Assembly: GCF_017654505.1 (NCBI RefSeq)
Contig: NC_054548.1
Span: 30,358,774 to 30,422,773, forward strand
Length of the DNA stretch: 64,000 nucleotides
Origin: Polyodon spathula
Lineage: Eukaryota > Chordata > Actinopteri > Acipenseriformes > Polyodontidae
Direction: 5' to 3'
Position 1 is the stretch's first letter. Every line of letters begins with the position of its first letter. Below are positions 24,295 through 35,496 of the stretch, piece after piece. The notes under the pieces were generated by a model. That model was not told the origin of the DNA. It searched no databases and worked only from the letters and a program-made list of their open reading frames with translations. Both the position numbers and the translations under genes were made by a program.

Positions 24295-24990
24295 TTAACA
24301 CTAGAAGCCCCGCGGCAGTCATTTTGGCGGTTTTTGGTTTTAAAATGTAATAGTCTTGTAACACATATGGGGTAGCACATTCGTGTACCTTTCTGTCCTT
24401 ATGTGTTAAATATTCTCACAAAGCATGAAACGCTGGAGTGCAGAAATAAAGGAGATATATTACATTATACCCAAAAGCCTCGGGAGCAGTCACTTTACAG
24501 CCACACAGAAAACATTTGTATTGTGATTATACAGGACGGTATTCTACTTTTATTGTTTTTATTTACCAGTCCACAATGTGTTTAGCTGTAATCAGATTAG
24601 TCTCTACTGTCTGCCTGAGTGAATGACTGACAGTATATTGTTTTCAATCAGCCTTTTCAAAGGCTGATGCTTGCTTACCAGCTGTGCTGTTTTGGTCAGT
24701 CAATTAGCATCAGGACTAGTGCAAATAAATACCAGAGACCATGGTGTTTTACAACGCAATAAAATATGGAGTTGATGTTTTGGATCAGATGGCACAGAAG
24801 TATTCTGTGAAAGCTGGCTCCCGACGGTGGCCTTTTCAGGTGTTTTACAATGTATTGGACCTAGCAGCCATCAACTCCTGGGAACTTTACAAGGAATGCA
24901 CGGAGACGAATTTACTAAGGAGAGAATATATTTTACAGTGAGCACATGAACTTCACAAGAAGCATTTGGAACAGGGGGACTGCCAAGCGT
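24295..24990 (+). mobile_element. piggyBac-like element remnant
   Basis: TTAA at 24295 is followed by CACTAGAAGCCCCGCGG, a piggyBac-type left terminus at its TTAA target. At 24741-24940 the + strand encodes VFYNAIKYGVDVLDQMAQKY and RRWPFQVFYNVLDLAAIN, the C-terminal part of piggyBac transposases that follows the catalytic DDD core and includes the conserved D-x-x-D-Q. The middle of the gene is deleted. No right TTAA terminus is identified. Confidence 0.82.
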
Positions 24991-25009
24991 GTACTCACAG
25001 CTGTGAAGC

Positions 25010-25150
25010 TGGCCAGAAATCCAGGGCGATATAACCAGCCATCGCCAGTGTGCCCCCTCTTTGACCAAAAACACAGACTGTCACTTCCGCCATTATGAGG
25101 AGGAGGACTGCCCACAGCAGGAGCCAGAGGATGAGGAGCACGAGTGTCCA
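25010..25150 (+). repeat. Dispersed block B, copy 1
   Basis: About 135 bp starting CCAGAAATCCAGGGCGATAT, roughly 90% identical to 27236-27372 in the same orientation. Function unknown; probably part of an LTR element. Confidence 0.8.
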
Positions 25151-25199
25151 GCGCCCAGACTGGGGAGCACAAGCATGGAAAAGGAGGTTTTGGTCTCAG

Positions 25200-26000
25200 T
25201 TCAGCTGCTCCTGCATGGCACAAGGCAACCCCGGCTCAGTGGAGGAAGCTGGTAGTCAATGAGGTGCAAAAGCAGGAGGAGAGGATCAGGTGTGTAAAGG
25301 CCATTTCCCACGCCAAGCAGGGTGAATGGATGAGATGGGTGTGGAACAATGCAAGATTAGCTGGCAAGACCTATGGACAATGGAACAGAGCAGGATCAGT
25401 TTCCTCATCAGATCATCACCACAGAACCTAAACCTCTGGGTGGGTGAGGATCCCTCATGTCCTTTGTATTCATTACCTGCAAATTAACACATTTTGACAG
25501 GATGTAAGGTGGGTCTTCGCCAAGGACAGTTTACTTGGCGCCATGACCAGGTGCTGTGATGTTTGGCCTTAGCATTGGAATACAAGCATAACCTGACCAG
25601 TAAGTTACCACCTGTTCCATCAAAGCATTACACACAAAAGACAATATTCCTCCGTCCAGGAGAGCAAGCACCAAGAAAAGGTGTTAAAATCAAGCCTCGC
25701 TCATGACAACTGGAAGCTGCTAGACTGGAAGATGCTGGCAGATGTTGGTCAACGGCATACTTTAGACGCCAGAATCACTGTTGAGCCCTCATGAGGTGTC
25801 GTGGACTTGTCATCGAAACACCGAGGATGGAAGGTGCCCACTTGAAGACCCCAGAGATGTACCCTACTTAGCGCAGTCCAGACGGTTGTCATGCTGATGC
25901 GCTGGGGAGACCGCACTGAGTTGATCCCCGTAGCCAGCATCGCAGCCGTTGGTGTGTGTGCTGATGCACTGGGGAGGTAAAATGAGCTGATCCTTGGAGC
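25200..26000 (+). mobile_element. LINE reverse-transcriptase C-terminal remnant
   Basis: AISHAKQGEWMRW (about 25300), WQDLWTMEQSRISFLIRSS and NLNLWVGEDPSCPL (about 25365-25460) match the region after the RT thumb in R2/NeSL-like elements, where a Cys-His motif follows. Later FLRPGEQAPRKG (about 25650) is also typical of these C-termini. Frames change several times and stops are frequent. The clade is an inference. Confidence 0.6.
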
Positions 26001-26039
26001 CAGCATTACACTTCAGCAATCAACACCAGAGAGAAGGAT

Positions 26040-26696
26040 ATCTATGTCATGAACATTTTTGTTTTATTCTATAAACTACTGGCAACATTTCTCCCAAATT
26101 CCAAATAAAAATATTGTCATTTAGAGCATTTATTTGCAGAAAATGACAACTGGTCAATATAACAAAAAAGATGCAATGTTGTCAGACCCAGAAAATAAGT
26201 TCATATTCATTTTTAAACAACACAATACTAATGTTTTAACTTAGGAAGAGTTCAGAAATCAATATTTGGTGGAATAACCCTGATTTTCAATCACAGCTTT
26301 CATGCGTCTTGGCATGCTCTCCACCAGTCTTTCACATTGATGTTGGGTGACTTTATGCCACTCCTGGCGCAAAAATTCAAGCAGCTCGGCTTTGTTTGAT
26401 GGCTTGTGACCATCCATCTTCCTCTTGATCACATTCCAGAGGTTTTCAATGGGGTTCAGGTCTGGAGATTGGGCTGGCCATGACAGGGTCTTGATCTGGT
26501 GGTCCTCCATCCACACCTTGATTGACCTGGCTGTGTGGCATGGAGCATTGTCCTGCTGGAAAAACCAATCCTCAGAGTTGGGGAACATTGTCAGAGCAGA
26601 AGGAAGCAAGTTTTCTTCCAGGACAACCTTGTACTTGGCTTGATTCATGCGTCCTTCACAAAGACAAATCTGCCCGATTCCAGCCTTGCTGAAGCA
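26040..26696 (-). mobile_element. Tc1-like transposon, fourth family, minus-strand half of a fold-back
   Basis: Minus-strand transposase from about 26690 to 26259: CFSKAGIGQICLCEGRMNQA, FFQQDNAPCHTARSIK (second Asp), SPDLNPIENLWNVIKRK (third acidic) and a GYSTKY end. The 3' untranslated part and terminal-repeat-like sequence run to about 26040. The N-terminal half of the gene is absent on this strand. A short piece of it appears in the opposite orientation next door. Confidence 0.88.
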
Positions 26697-26884
26697 CCCC
26701 CAGATGAGTCCAGTTTTCAGCTTTGTCCAACACCTGGTCGTCTAATGGTTAGACGGCGACCTGGAGAGGCCTACAAGCCACAGTGTCTCGCACCCACTGT
26801 GAAATGTGGTGGAGGATCGGTGACGATATGGCGGTGCTTCAGCAAGGCTGGAATCGGGCAGATTTAGCGTGAATCAAGCCAAGG
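26697..26884 (+). mobile_element. Inverted piece of the same Tc1-like transposase
   Basis: The + strand encodes DESSFQLCPTPGRLMVRRRP, then LAPTVKCGGGSVTIWRCFSK, then AGIGQI: the segment that normally lies just before the minus-strand half, here reversed. Its end (26835-26865) is a perfect 31-base inverse of 26666-26696. Confidence 0.88.
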
Positions 26885-26889
26885 CTGCA

Positions 26890-27010
26890 AGAGGAGGAGA
26901 GTTTTAATGGAGTAGTGAACGCAAGTTAAGAGGAGAGGAGAAAATAAAAGGTAAAAGAAAGACTAGAATAGCTGCTATTGTGCTGGAACCGCCATCACAA
27001 TATTTGTTAG
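26890..27010 (+). repeat. Dispersed block A, copy 1
   Basis: GTTAAGAGGAGAGGAG...CTGCTATTGTGCTGGAACC...AATATTTGTTAGTA. Repeats at 27527-27637 with about 80-85% identity in direct orientation. Confidence 0.75.
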
Positions 27011-27235
27011 TACTGCAGGTGGCAATTCTTGGTTGGAAATAAAAAAAAAAAAAGGGAAACGGAAAGCTGGGTCTGGTAAGACCGCTGCAATGACCTGAAG
27101 GACCTTCTCGATGGCCTCGAGGACCAAGGCTCCTGCCTTGCCTGCGGGGAGTTCGAGCATGATGGCTATCTGCCCCTTCCAAGAGGAGGAGGAACCGGAC
27201 CAGGAGAGGACAGGGAGGAGGAGGACCGTCTGAAG

Positions 27236-27372
27236 GTCAGAAATCCAGGGCGATATAACCAGCCATCGCCAGTGTGCCCCCTCAAAAAAACCACAGAATG
27301 TCCCTTCTGCCAGTATGAGGAGGAGGACTGCCCACAGCAGGAGCCAGAGGATGAGGAGCATGAGCGTCCAGA
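27236..27372 (+). repeat. Dispersed block B, copy 2
   Basis: Close copy of 25010-25150. The + strand can be read as a Cys/Glu-rich peptide with ECPFCQYEEEDCPQQEPEDE, a possible zinc-binding fragment of an LTR-element Gag. This is an inference from composition only. Confidence 0.75.
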
Positions 27373-27526
27373 ACGGGGGAGCCCATGCATCCAGCGCCCG
27401 GGCATGTCTGCCCGTCACCACCCAGGGATGCCTGCATGCCACAGCTCATCGATGCCTGTTCACCATCGCAGGGATATGCCTGTGCGCTCCTGCCAGGAGA
27501 CCTGCAGATTGGATGTATGGGGAAGA

Positions 27527-27760
27527 GAGTGTACAGGGAGTAATGAACGGGAGTTAAGAGGAGAAATAAAAAGGTAAAAGGAAAACTAAAACAACTGCTA
27601 TTGTGCTGGAACCACCAGCACAATATTTGTTAGTATAATTGTTTTGTTTGGCCAACATGCCCTTTTGTTTTGTATAAATCTTTTATTTTTCGTTTGTTTA
27701 ATAAAACAGTGAGCGCCATTGCACCTCAGTTTCATCCGCCAGTACTGCAGTACAGTATTA
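27527..27760 (+). repeat. LTR-like sequence containing block A, copy 2
   Basis: After block A come TTTGTTTAATAAAACAGTGAG and GCGCCATTGCACCTCAGTTTC. These resemble the polyadenylation/U5 part of the solo LTR at 29015-29636 (AATAAAAGTCTGAGTGCCAC on its sense strand). Boundaries are not determined. Confidence 0.6.
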
Positions 27761-28080
27761 TATTTTTGTGTAACTATTTCAATTTAGTTTTTGATCAAGC
27801 TAGTAGTTACTACACCCAGCAATTACTACAAATAATTAGACTTTGGAATCAAGAATCAGGTGATAGTGTGTTTGTGAAGTGACAGAGGACCACAGTTGAA
27901 CATTATTTCATCCTCTGATGTCTAAACATCTGCTGTTTCCTAGGATACAGTGTAGGGCTGCATTTTACAGTGTTGGGGTCAAAATAAAGCAGCATTTTAA
28001 TCAAATTATTGTGTATTGCCTAGAAAATAGTACCAGAATAATATTGAATAATAGACAACAATCTGGTTTAAATCAGTAAA

Positions 28081-28100
28081 AAAAAAAAAAAAAAAAAAAA
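28081..28100. repeat. Poly(A) run
   Basis: About 24 A's at 28077-28100; isolated. Confidence 0.8.
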
Positions 28101-28259
28101 TTCCTTTAATTTTCCGGTATAATTTTGAATAAACCGGAAACACGGAACACTGAGTATACATTATATTGAAGTCAAGACTAATAAAAACAGTATATGGCTG
28201 GCAGTTTATTAACTGATTAAGTATAACATAATACAAGAGAGAATGGCAGCCTGAACAAA

Positions 28260-28262
<3 letters not shown>

Positions 28263-28328
<66 letters not shown>
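28263..28328. repeat. (TA)n microsatellite in intron 2
   Basis: About 33 perfect TA units, followed by a T-run. About 20 bp after it, a short AATAATTGCTAATTATTAAATG-like inverted AT motif is seen. Confidence 0.95.
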
Positions 28329-28333
<5 letters not shown>

Positions 28334-28428
28334 TTTTTTTTCTTATGTTTCATTTAATAATTGCTAATTATTAAATGAAACGTAATGCAAAAAACAGTAA
28401 TTTGAAAGATTTGTTTATTATTATTTAA

Positions 28429-28969
28429 CCCTTTGCAGTCCTATGTCGGACTAGGTCCAACATTACAATTTTCCCTTTCCAGTCCAATATCAAAAAGACG
28501 TAAAGAACAGGTCTCTAGCCATTTTTTCTCCAGAAAAAGCAGATAAAACCTTTCAATGGACGAGTGAGACTGATAGGAGCTGAATGAAACCGAAAAAAAA
28601 ATAGGGGCCTATCTCATAGCCCCATACATTACAGAGATAACGCTGACATAAAGGAGATAGCTGCTTCTGCATCCAGCGCTCAAAGAATATCGCACACATT
28701 TGCAGAGCTTTTTGAGACGTCATGGTAATAAAATATTGACTTGGACCGCATTACTGAGGAGTTTGGTGATAACACAAGTGATCAGGAGAGGATTTATCAG
28801 TGTGATACAGTACTGAGTGTCCTTTTGTGATTCAATGCTTCAATGCCTTTTAAACCTGTTTTACGCTGAAAAAAAATTTTTAAACAGCATATGTAAAATA
28901 AACAGTGTGTGTGAAAATAAATTGGACCTGATGCACCTGACAAGCGCTGAATAAATGGACTGCAAAGGG
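28429..28969 (-). mobile_element. piggyBac-type MITE, complete, TTAA target duplication
   Basis: Ends are inverse copies: left CCCTTTGCAGTCC and right GGACTGCAAAGGG, each bordered by TTAA (28425-28428 and 28970-28973). Length is 541 bp with no coding potential. TTAA duplication and CCC-starting ends are the signature of piggyBac. A partial copy in opposite orientation lies at 35497. Confidence 0.88.
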
Positions 28970-29014
28970 TTAATAACCAAACTAAAATGAGAAACCGAGT
29001 CAACAATAACAGAT

Positions 29015-29636
29015 TGTGGCAGAGTGGTTGAAGCGCATAGCTGCGGTGACGTTAAGGATCGGGAAACACAAAACCAAAACAATGAATGGTGGGTGAAACT
29101 GAGGCGCAGTGGCACTCAGACTTTTATTAAATAATAATAGAAAATAAAAGATTTAATCAAAAATAAAACTACACAAACAAAAAGACGCTTTGGCCAAACA
29201 AATAACAAATCAGTATCATGCTGGTGTTTAAGCCGGCACGCTTAGCAATTGTTCTAATTCCTCGGTTATATAATTTACCTCCGCGCTCCCGTTCTCTACT
29301 CCTAGATACTCTCCTCTTAAGCCTGGAGTGCATCTTTTGTAGTCTGTGCCTTAATTACCTATTTTGATACAGTAATTACCTTAAAGCTCCAGCAACATTC
29401 CCATGAGGGTACTAGGGAAGGGGTTTTAACCCCACCCCCACCGACTACACATTATAAGACTGGCTTTTTTGCAGGTCTCAAACAGCAAAATAAGACAGAC
29501 GGTTTTGTCCGCCTGCATAAAAATACAATACAATAATAATAATAATAAATAATAATAATAATAATAATAATAATTTATTTGTATTGTTATTAAAATAGCG
29601 CACAATATATACATAGGGGTGGGGCTCCCCGTTACA
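29015..29636 (-). mobile_element. Solo LTR
   Basis: The + strand runs TGTGGCAGAGTGG...CCCCGTTACA, TG...CA ends over 622 bp. On the minus strand it has AATAAAAGTC (polyadenylation-like) about 115 bp before its end, which gives the sense orientation. Flanks CAGAT and TAGAT look like a 5-bp target duplication with one change. An (AAT)n run sits at 29531-29575. No internal retroviral-type genes adjoin it. A second copy is nested at 53070-54946. Confidence 0.85.
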
Positions 29637-29641
29637 TAGAT

Positions 29642-32600
29642 ACATACAAGTAAAAGTCCAAGTAAAAAAATACAATAACTTTGGGTAGCTCACTTTTAAT
29701 TCCATATTTATATCAAAATCCACAGACCTTCGGTTTCGAAGGTGATTGAGCTGACATGGACTGACGCAATATTTATATAACTTAATATCCACCACTTTTC
29801 TCTTGCAGAACGAAACGTCATTACCAAGGTTATTGATAAATGTATAAAGAAAATAAAAAGTTAGAATTTATGAACTTAAGCATTTAAGCACTCGCTCACC
29901 TTCTTTCTCTGGCAAGTATTTATAACAAAGAGTTCTGATACTGCGCTACACTCCCTGTATGTTTTTGTTTGTGACACTGTGCAGTATTAGTCATTCAAAG
30001 TCGGTTTCTGTGTTTAATTTAATAATCAGAAATTAACTGTATTTTAGATTAATCGCTCATAACTACTTCTTGGCCGTTCGATTAAATTATGTTTGTTACA
30101 ATGGATGTGTTATCAATATCAGATTATTGGCAAGCCGAAGATTCTCAGAAAATGTATTGAAGTGGATGGAGGCTTTCCTAGATCAGACTGTTTCTTTTCA
30201 ATTGACATATCAAAAAGTAAACTCATTCTCCCCAGCGCATGCAGCTGCCCCACTCTTAATTAAATGATTCCTGTTCAGCCATGACAGGTGATACAACTAG
30301 TGCAACAAGTATTGTGCGCTTTGACTATGCAAATAATGTCTCTGATTTTGATTACTACAGTATACTGGAAGTACTGTATTTGAGTAAATTGAGGTTAGAT
30401 CTCCGATTGACTCATGATGGAAATTTTCTTTGGCGAGACAATATAATAAAGGAAATGACAAGGACTACATTAAAAACATTTGGCTTGCAGATTAAGTGTC
30501 TAAATTGTCGTAATTGACTAACCGTTACTTCAATTTTAATTTAACGGTAATTAACAGAATAATGCTAGTTGCAATTTTGATCAATGATGAGGTTCAATTG
30601 ATTGAAAGGGAATTGGAATTGGGAATTGATTTTAAAAGGAATTGGAAATGGAATTGACCCCAACCCTGCTCCTCAGATGTTCTTACACTTATGTTCGTAA
30701 TAAAAAGATACTTTTAATGATTGTATGATGTGGAATTTTAATATAACCTTTAAAAGTCTGATGTTTTTAATGTATTTGTAATGTTGATTATACTGTAGTT
30801 TATACTATAGCACGTATGGTAGAGGACAAAGAACTAAATAGTGATTATTAAAGAAAAAATGAGGCAATAAAAAAAATAAAAAACACTTATTGAACAAGCA
30901 AATTAACCTGCTAAAAGAAGGAAATTATTAAGTACTTGGTCCTAAGTCTGATCTGTTTGCATTCAAAACAAAATGATAGGCGGCTACTGAACACAAGTAA
31001 GTTTAAGTCTGAGAAGTGCCAATTTATATTTTACAGTGAAAATAGAATGTGGATTTTCATCAAACAGAGAAATTTCTGGACTTAAACTTCTTTCTTCAAA
31101 ATGATTGTGGTTTTATTTTGTTAGCATGAAACAATTGTAGGATATTGTTGCGTCTATTGTAGGATATTGTTTTCTAAAATTGGAAGTCCCATACAGACTG
31201 CTATCCTTGAAAGTCTGAGTGAGCCATCAGTGCCAAAGTCTGCCTTTTCTTTTCAAAAACTGACATTGTACACAACAGGCTGTCTCTTACTGTAAATTCA
31301 AAAGTAAATGGTACCAACTGGAAGCATCTAAAAGAGAAACATGTCCAGCCCATTTTAGTCGCTGTACAAACAATTTCAGAAAGTTTCATATTTTACAAAA
31401 CAGCTTTTGTCTCTGTCTTAAATTCAGTCACGTTGAAATGCTAATTAGGTTTGCTCCTGTAGTACTGCAGATTATCAAAACAGTGGTTTCCCATGGTTAT
31501 TTTTTTCTGCTGCTTCATTGGCACTGTTATTTTAGATACATATAAATACAGTTTTAGACTGGTTTCTAAATTATAGACAGTCCTTCCAACATTCATTTGG
31601 TCATCAAGGTACAGCAGGACACCCAAGCAGACAAGACGAGTATTCTTGGCGTGAAAATAATTGCACTCAAAACAGTGGAAACGACATTAAAATGATTGTC
31701 CGTTCAGCACCAGGTATTTTGTGAACTGCTGTTTTTTTCTTACAAAAGAAGAAGAAAGTGCTCTGCTCACTTTGTTTCCAGTAGATCATTTCCTGTGTTA
31801 CAGGAATGCACCTCACCTGAATAAAAAAAATAAATGGAGATGTAAGAATGTCAATGAGGGAGAAGACAGGAACTCTAATTGTGTTAGTCTCCGCAATATA
31901 TTCTTTCAGCTTTTTCCCTCATCTTTCATTTTCTGAATCTGGCTGTATAGGAGGGTTGAGGCAGCCCAATATACAAGTATGTGCAGTAACACTTGTTCCA
32001 GGTTGCATGAGCTCAATCAACTAGTTCAGGTAGGTACAGTTCTGGTACTGTCTCCACCTTGGGGCGACCTCTGTGCTCATATACTGTAGAGCATCCCAAA
32101 AGCTTTGTAACCTCACCTACACATTCAGTAATAGGGTTCTTTCCATATTGTCCATTTTTATAGCCCTGAATGTAAGCAATAATACATGATAGGTTGTGTG
32201 TTATCATGAGACCGCCCTAGAAGTGGTGATGTCTCATGATAATACACAGACCCTGGAATGTATTGTTGCTATTATTAAATGGGTCTAGAGTGTGGTGGTG
32301 TTGGTAAATAAAGAAGACTTTTAAACATTATTTTAATCATTTTTATTTCTGTAACCTTCCTCTGAGAGAAGTAAACCCACGCCTTGTTATATCGCCCCTT
32401 GCTATACTGTGGATTCAGATATATCGCGGTCTTGGAGTTGCCTCCCAATTTTTACTGTGTAACTGCGTATGCCTTAGCTGCAATATACATAGAATTACTG
32501 TTGGTTTTATTTCATACTGCACATCACAAACAACAGTATACAAAACAATTAAAAACAGCATTAATATTGTACTGTTATATTAGTTTAACAATAAAACATT

Positions 32601-34972
32601 TGATTTTAAACAGTTTTGTATAATATTTTCTTTTTTGGAGCTTTAATAATAGTTTCTTGTTTAAGCCGTAGATATTGTGGGTGTTGCCATTCATTGTTTC
32701 AACATGTATGTATGGGTTTTGTCCAGCAGACAAGCTGCTGCTGCTGCTGCTGTGACTTTGTAAAAACATTCATAGCCCATTTTGTCTGGCGCTTGGTGTT
32801 TTCCTCAGTTATATTCATTTTTAGGTTGTCTAAATCTGATTAATTTACCTCAGTATGGTGAGATTCTGACATTTTCTTTTTCAGTGTTTTCAGATGCAGA
32901 CCTTTTGTAGTTAATCTTAGAGATTGCTGTCATACTGACTGGCATAGAGTTGCAGTTGGCATATTGATTTTGTTTACTGTGATGAGGCTACTTTGGAGAA
33001 AGAAGTTCCTCACTGTTGTGTTATCAACCGGATATCTAATGACTAAGGAGAAGGTCTCAGCCAATATTGTTTTCCAAGGCTCTATGTTTAGATTTATAAC
33101 TACTGGCCCATCGGGCCACTGAGCTGGTGTTTTTACTGGCCTGGATGCAATTTTATCTGGCCCAATATATTTATATATTTTTTCATGATGGTTTTTATTT
33201 TCAGTGTGTTTCTAACTGTGTATGGTAACCAAAGAGAGCCCACTTCTCAAAAGAAAGTGGCTAAACAAAGTCTTTCAGTAAATGTTACTTCAGCCATTAA
33301 ACGTGTACATAGCAAGTGTTACTTGTTTTGAATTATTTACAGGTTACTGAATAAACAAAGTAACTTGACTTCGATACTTGATGGCTAGTTGTAATTAGTA
33401 ATGTTAAACTATTGTAATGTTGGAATGTATTTTCTATTTTGGCCAGGTTACAATATTTACACTAAGATTGTTAGAAATATTATGTATTAGAATTTAACAG
33501 ATGTAGAATATTTAGGTTACTATATGATAGGTGTTATTTTATTCTGAATTATGCTACTGTTGCTTTAATAAGAGATACGCGCTGTGACATTGCTGCTGAT
33601 TGAGTTCTGTGTATTTTAATTCAGTAAACAAAAGAAAGAAAACTTAGCGCACACTCATTTGCCTTTTACTCTTGGTAGCGTAAGGGACCAGAGTTCGGGT
33701 AATCAAATGCACAAACAGGTTGCACCCTGTGTATTCAAATAGGAAACTATTCGAAATTCCCATCCCTGTAAAAATAAACACTATTAAAACAATATTCAGA
33801 ATTCAAGTCAGTGCCAATCTTGCTGAGTGATACGAATGAGTCCTGGAAAGATTCTGAATGGCATTTTTGACCTGAACACATCGGATCCCAAATCAAAAAG
33901 TTAGACAACTCGATTGCATATCTGTGTATCCATCGGGACATCTTACTGTGAGACTGGATATGATGCAAACGAAATGTTGAATTCACAACAAATAAAGCTG
34001 CTGTTTTATCAGCAAGTCTGGGAAACTGACTCCAAACAAGGCTGTTTTTCTCTGTTATAATGAAGCCTCTACTCTGGCGGGAAAGTTAGGATTAGTTCAT
34101 AGTTCAGCTTTTTGACACACTGGCCTGTTTCCCTGGATTCATGAAACGGAAGCCATATGCACTATATATATTATACTAGTTAAATGTAACCGGCCCTGTC
34201 GGGCCTTTGGTGCTTCATAACTACTGGTCAAACTGAGCTCTCTACTGGCCCCAGGCCACCGGGCCATGGTTAATATCGAACCCTGCTTTCTACAGTATGA
34301 AGGCACTGACTTGCTTCTTTGCAACTGACATCTTCCAGCATAGTCTACTGTAGTACAGTACTGAAGACCAAAAGTAAACTAGCTCAAGCTTGTTTTCATT
34401 TTGCCATACAGTATTACTCGCATGCCTTAACAGCAGTTGAACAGTTATGAATAGTTCAAGTGATGAAAACCAATACTCCAACAATTAAAATCACTGACTC
34501 TTCCATCTACACTTGTTTAATGCACAGATTAAATAAGTTCCTTTACTTCTGTTCTCTTGAACTAGGTAGATACAGAGAAGCGATTTCTGATAGAAGCTTT
34601 TTTTCCGTTGGTTGCCGTTGGCATTGTTCAATATGGTGGGCCATGTCTCAGTGATGGGCTCCAAGTAAAATCATGATTGTAATGGTCCCTCCATCTGTGC
34701 AGTTTCATTGTGTTTTCTTTTTGGTGCATTAATATACTTTTAAGCCTTTTTAGGGAGACACACATTATTTTCTTTATTTTATACAACAGTGTATCGGAAT
34801 ATAGAACCTAGAACTTCAAACCACATTGACTGCCATTCAGAGATCAATCAGAAATAACCTTTAGCTAAAGTAATCACAGTACTGGTTGCACACAGGTGGA
34901 TTTGATTCCAGAGGACAGCAGTCTGTAGCACAGTTAGTCCCAAATCTGATAGCCATATATTTTTACTTTCAG
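29642..34972. other. Intron 2 right part, no gene seen
   Basis: AT-rich. Notes: 30560-30670 is rich in GGAATTG/GAATTGGAA and ends near CCCCAACCCTGCTC, resembling a hAT-type terminus; 32168-32275 holds a hairpin; 32380-32440 contains TATATCGCGG-like sequence seen in small fish repeats; 32735-32752 is (CTG)6; 33090-33170 and 34190-34290 share CTACTGGCC/GGGCCA-rich, inversely related motifs and may bound an old DNA transposon. None has convincing coding potential. The acceptor for exon 3 is TACTTTCAG at 34972. Confidence 0.5.
32168..32275. repeat. Imperfect hairpin in intron 2
   Basis: The core stem pairs TGTGTGTTATCATGAGAC (32195-32212) with GTCTCATGATAATACACA (32231-32248), 17 of 18 matching, around an 18-bp loop. 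Weaker pairing extends outward. Confidence 0.75.
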
Positions 34973-35188
34973 ACTGAGAATCTAGACGGTGCCATCTCTG
35001 TGCCAGATATCAAACTGCATAGCAACCCGTCTGCATTCAACGTGTACTGCAATGTCCGCCACTGTGTGCTTGACTGGCAACAGAAAGAGGCCTCCCTGGC
35101 TTTGGCCTCCAAGAACTCAGTGCAAAGTGGGGAGTCTGACAGTGATGAGGAGGAGGAATCCAAAGAGCCAGCCTTTAAATTACCTAAG
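34973..35188 (+). CDS. MYCBP2: MYCBP2 coding exon 3 (residues 116-187)
   Basis: TENLDGAISVPDIKLHSNPS opens the exon. It continues FNVYCNVRHCVLDWQQKEAS and the acidic cluster SGESDSDEEEESKEP before FKLPK. The central part is almost identical to vertebrate orthologues; the Ser/Asp/Glu stretch is a likely CK2-type phosphorylation region (inference). Acceptor TTTCAG|ACT, donor AAG|GTGAGT at 35189. Both ends are in phase 0, length 216 bp. Confidence 0.97.
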
Positions 35189-35492
35189 GTGAGTGTGAAA
35201 TTTCTCTAGGAGTTGCTGACATGTCTGGATTTACCAAGAGGTTTAGTCCAGCAAAATGTTTACTTGCTTGATGTACAAATAGTTCTAATAACACCTTCAC
35301 TAGATAACTAAAGATGTCTTAGACCCATTCTGCTTGCGCTGAACAGTAGTATGGCAATACTATGCATTTCTGTGCAGTCGTTAATCTACACATGCATACG
35401 TGGCAACGCAACAGAAGCATTGTTCTACATCTTATGAACTGTTAAGACATTATATTGTAACTACAACGTCTGACATCCTTGAAAAACACCCC
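35189..35492. other. Intron 3 start, nothing seen
   Basis: Unique AT-rich sequence between the exon 3 donor and the MITE copy. Confidence 0.5.
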
Positions 35493-35496
35493 TTAA

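Noticed and set aside
26904..27623. Several overlapping frames on both strands resembling proteins
   Set aside because: GC-rich LTR-element sequence open in many frames; none shows a conserved domain beyond a possible short Cys motif.
29015..29060. tRNA-like A-box (TGGCAGAGTGG) suggesting a SINE or tRNA gene
   Set aside because: No B-box at the right distance and no cloverleaf. The sequence is the end of an LTR with TG...CA termini, and the second copy behaves the same way.
32735..32752. (CTG)6 as a disease-type triplet expansion
   Set aside because: Only six units, in a deep intron.
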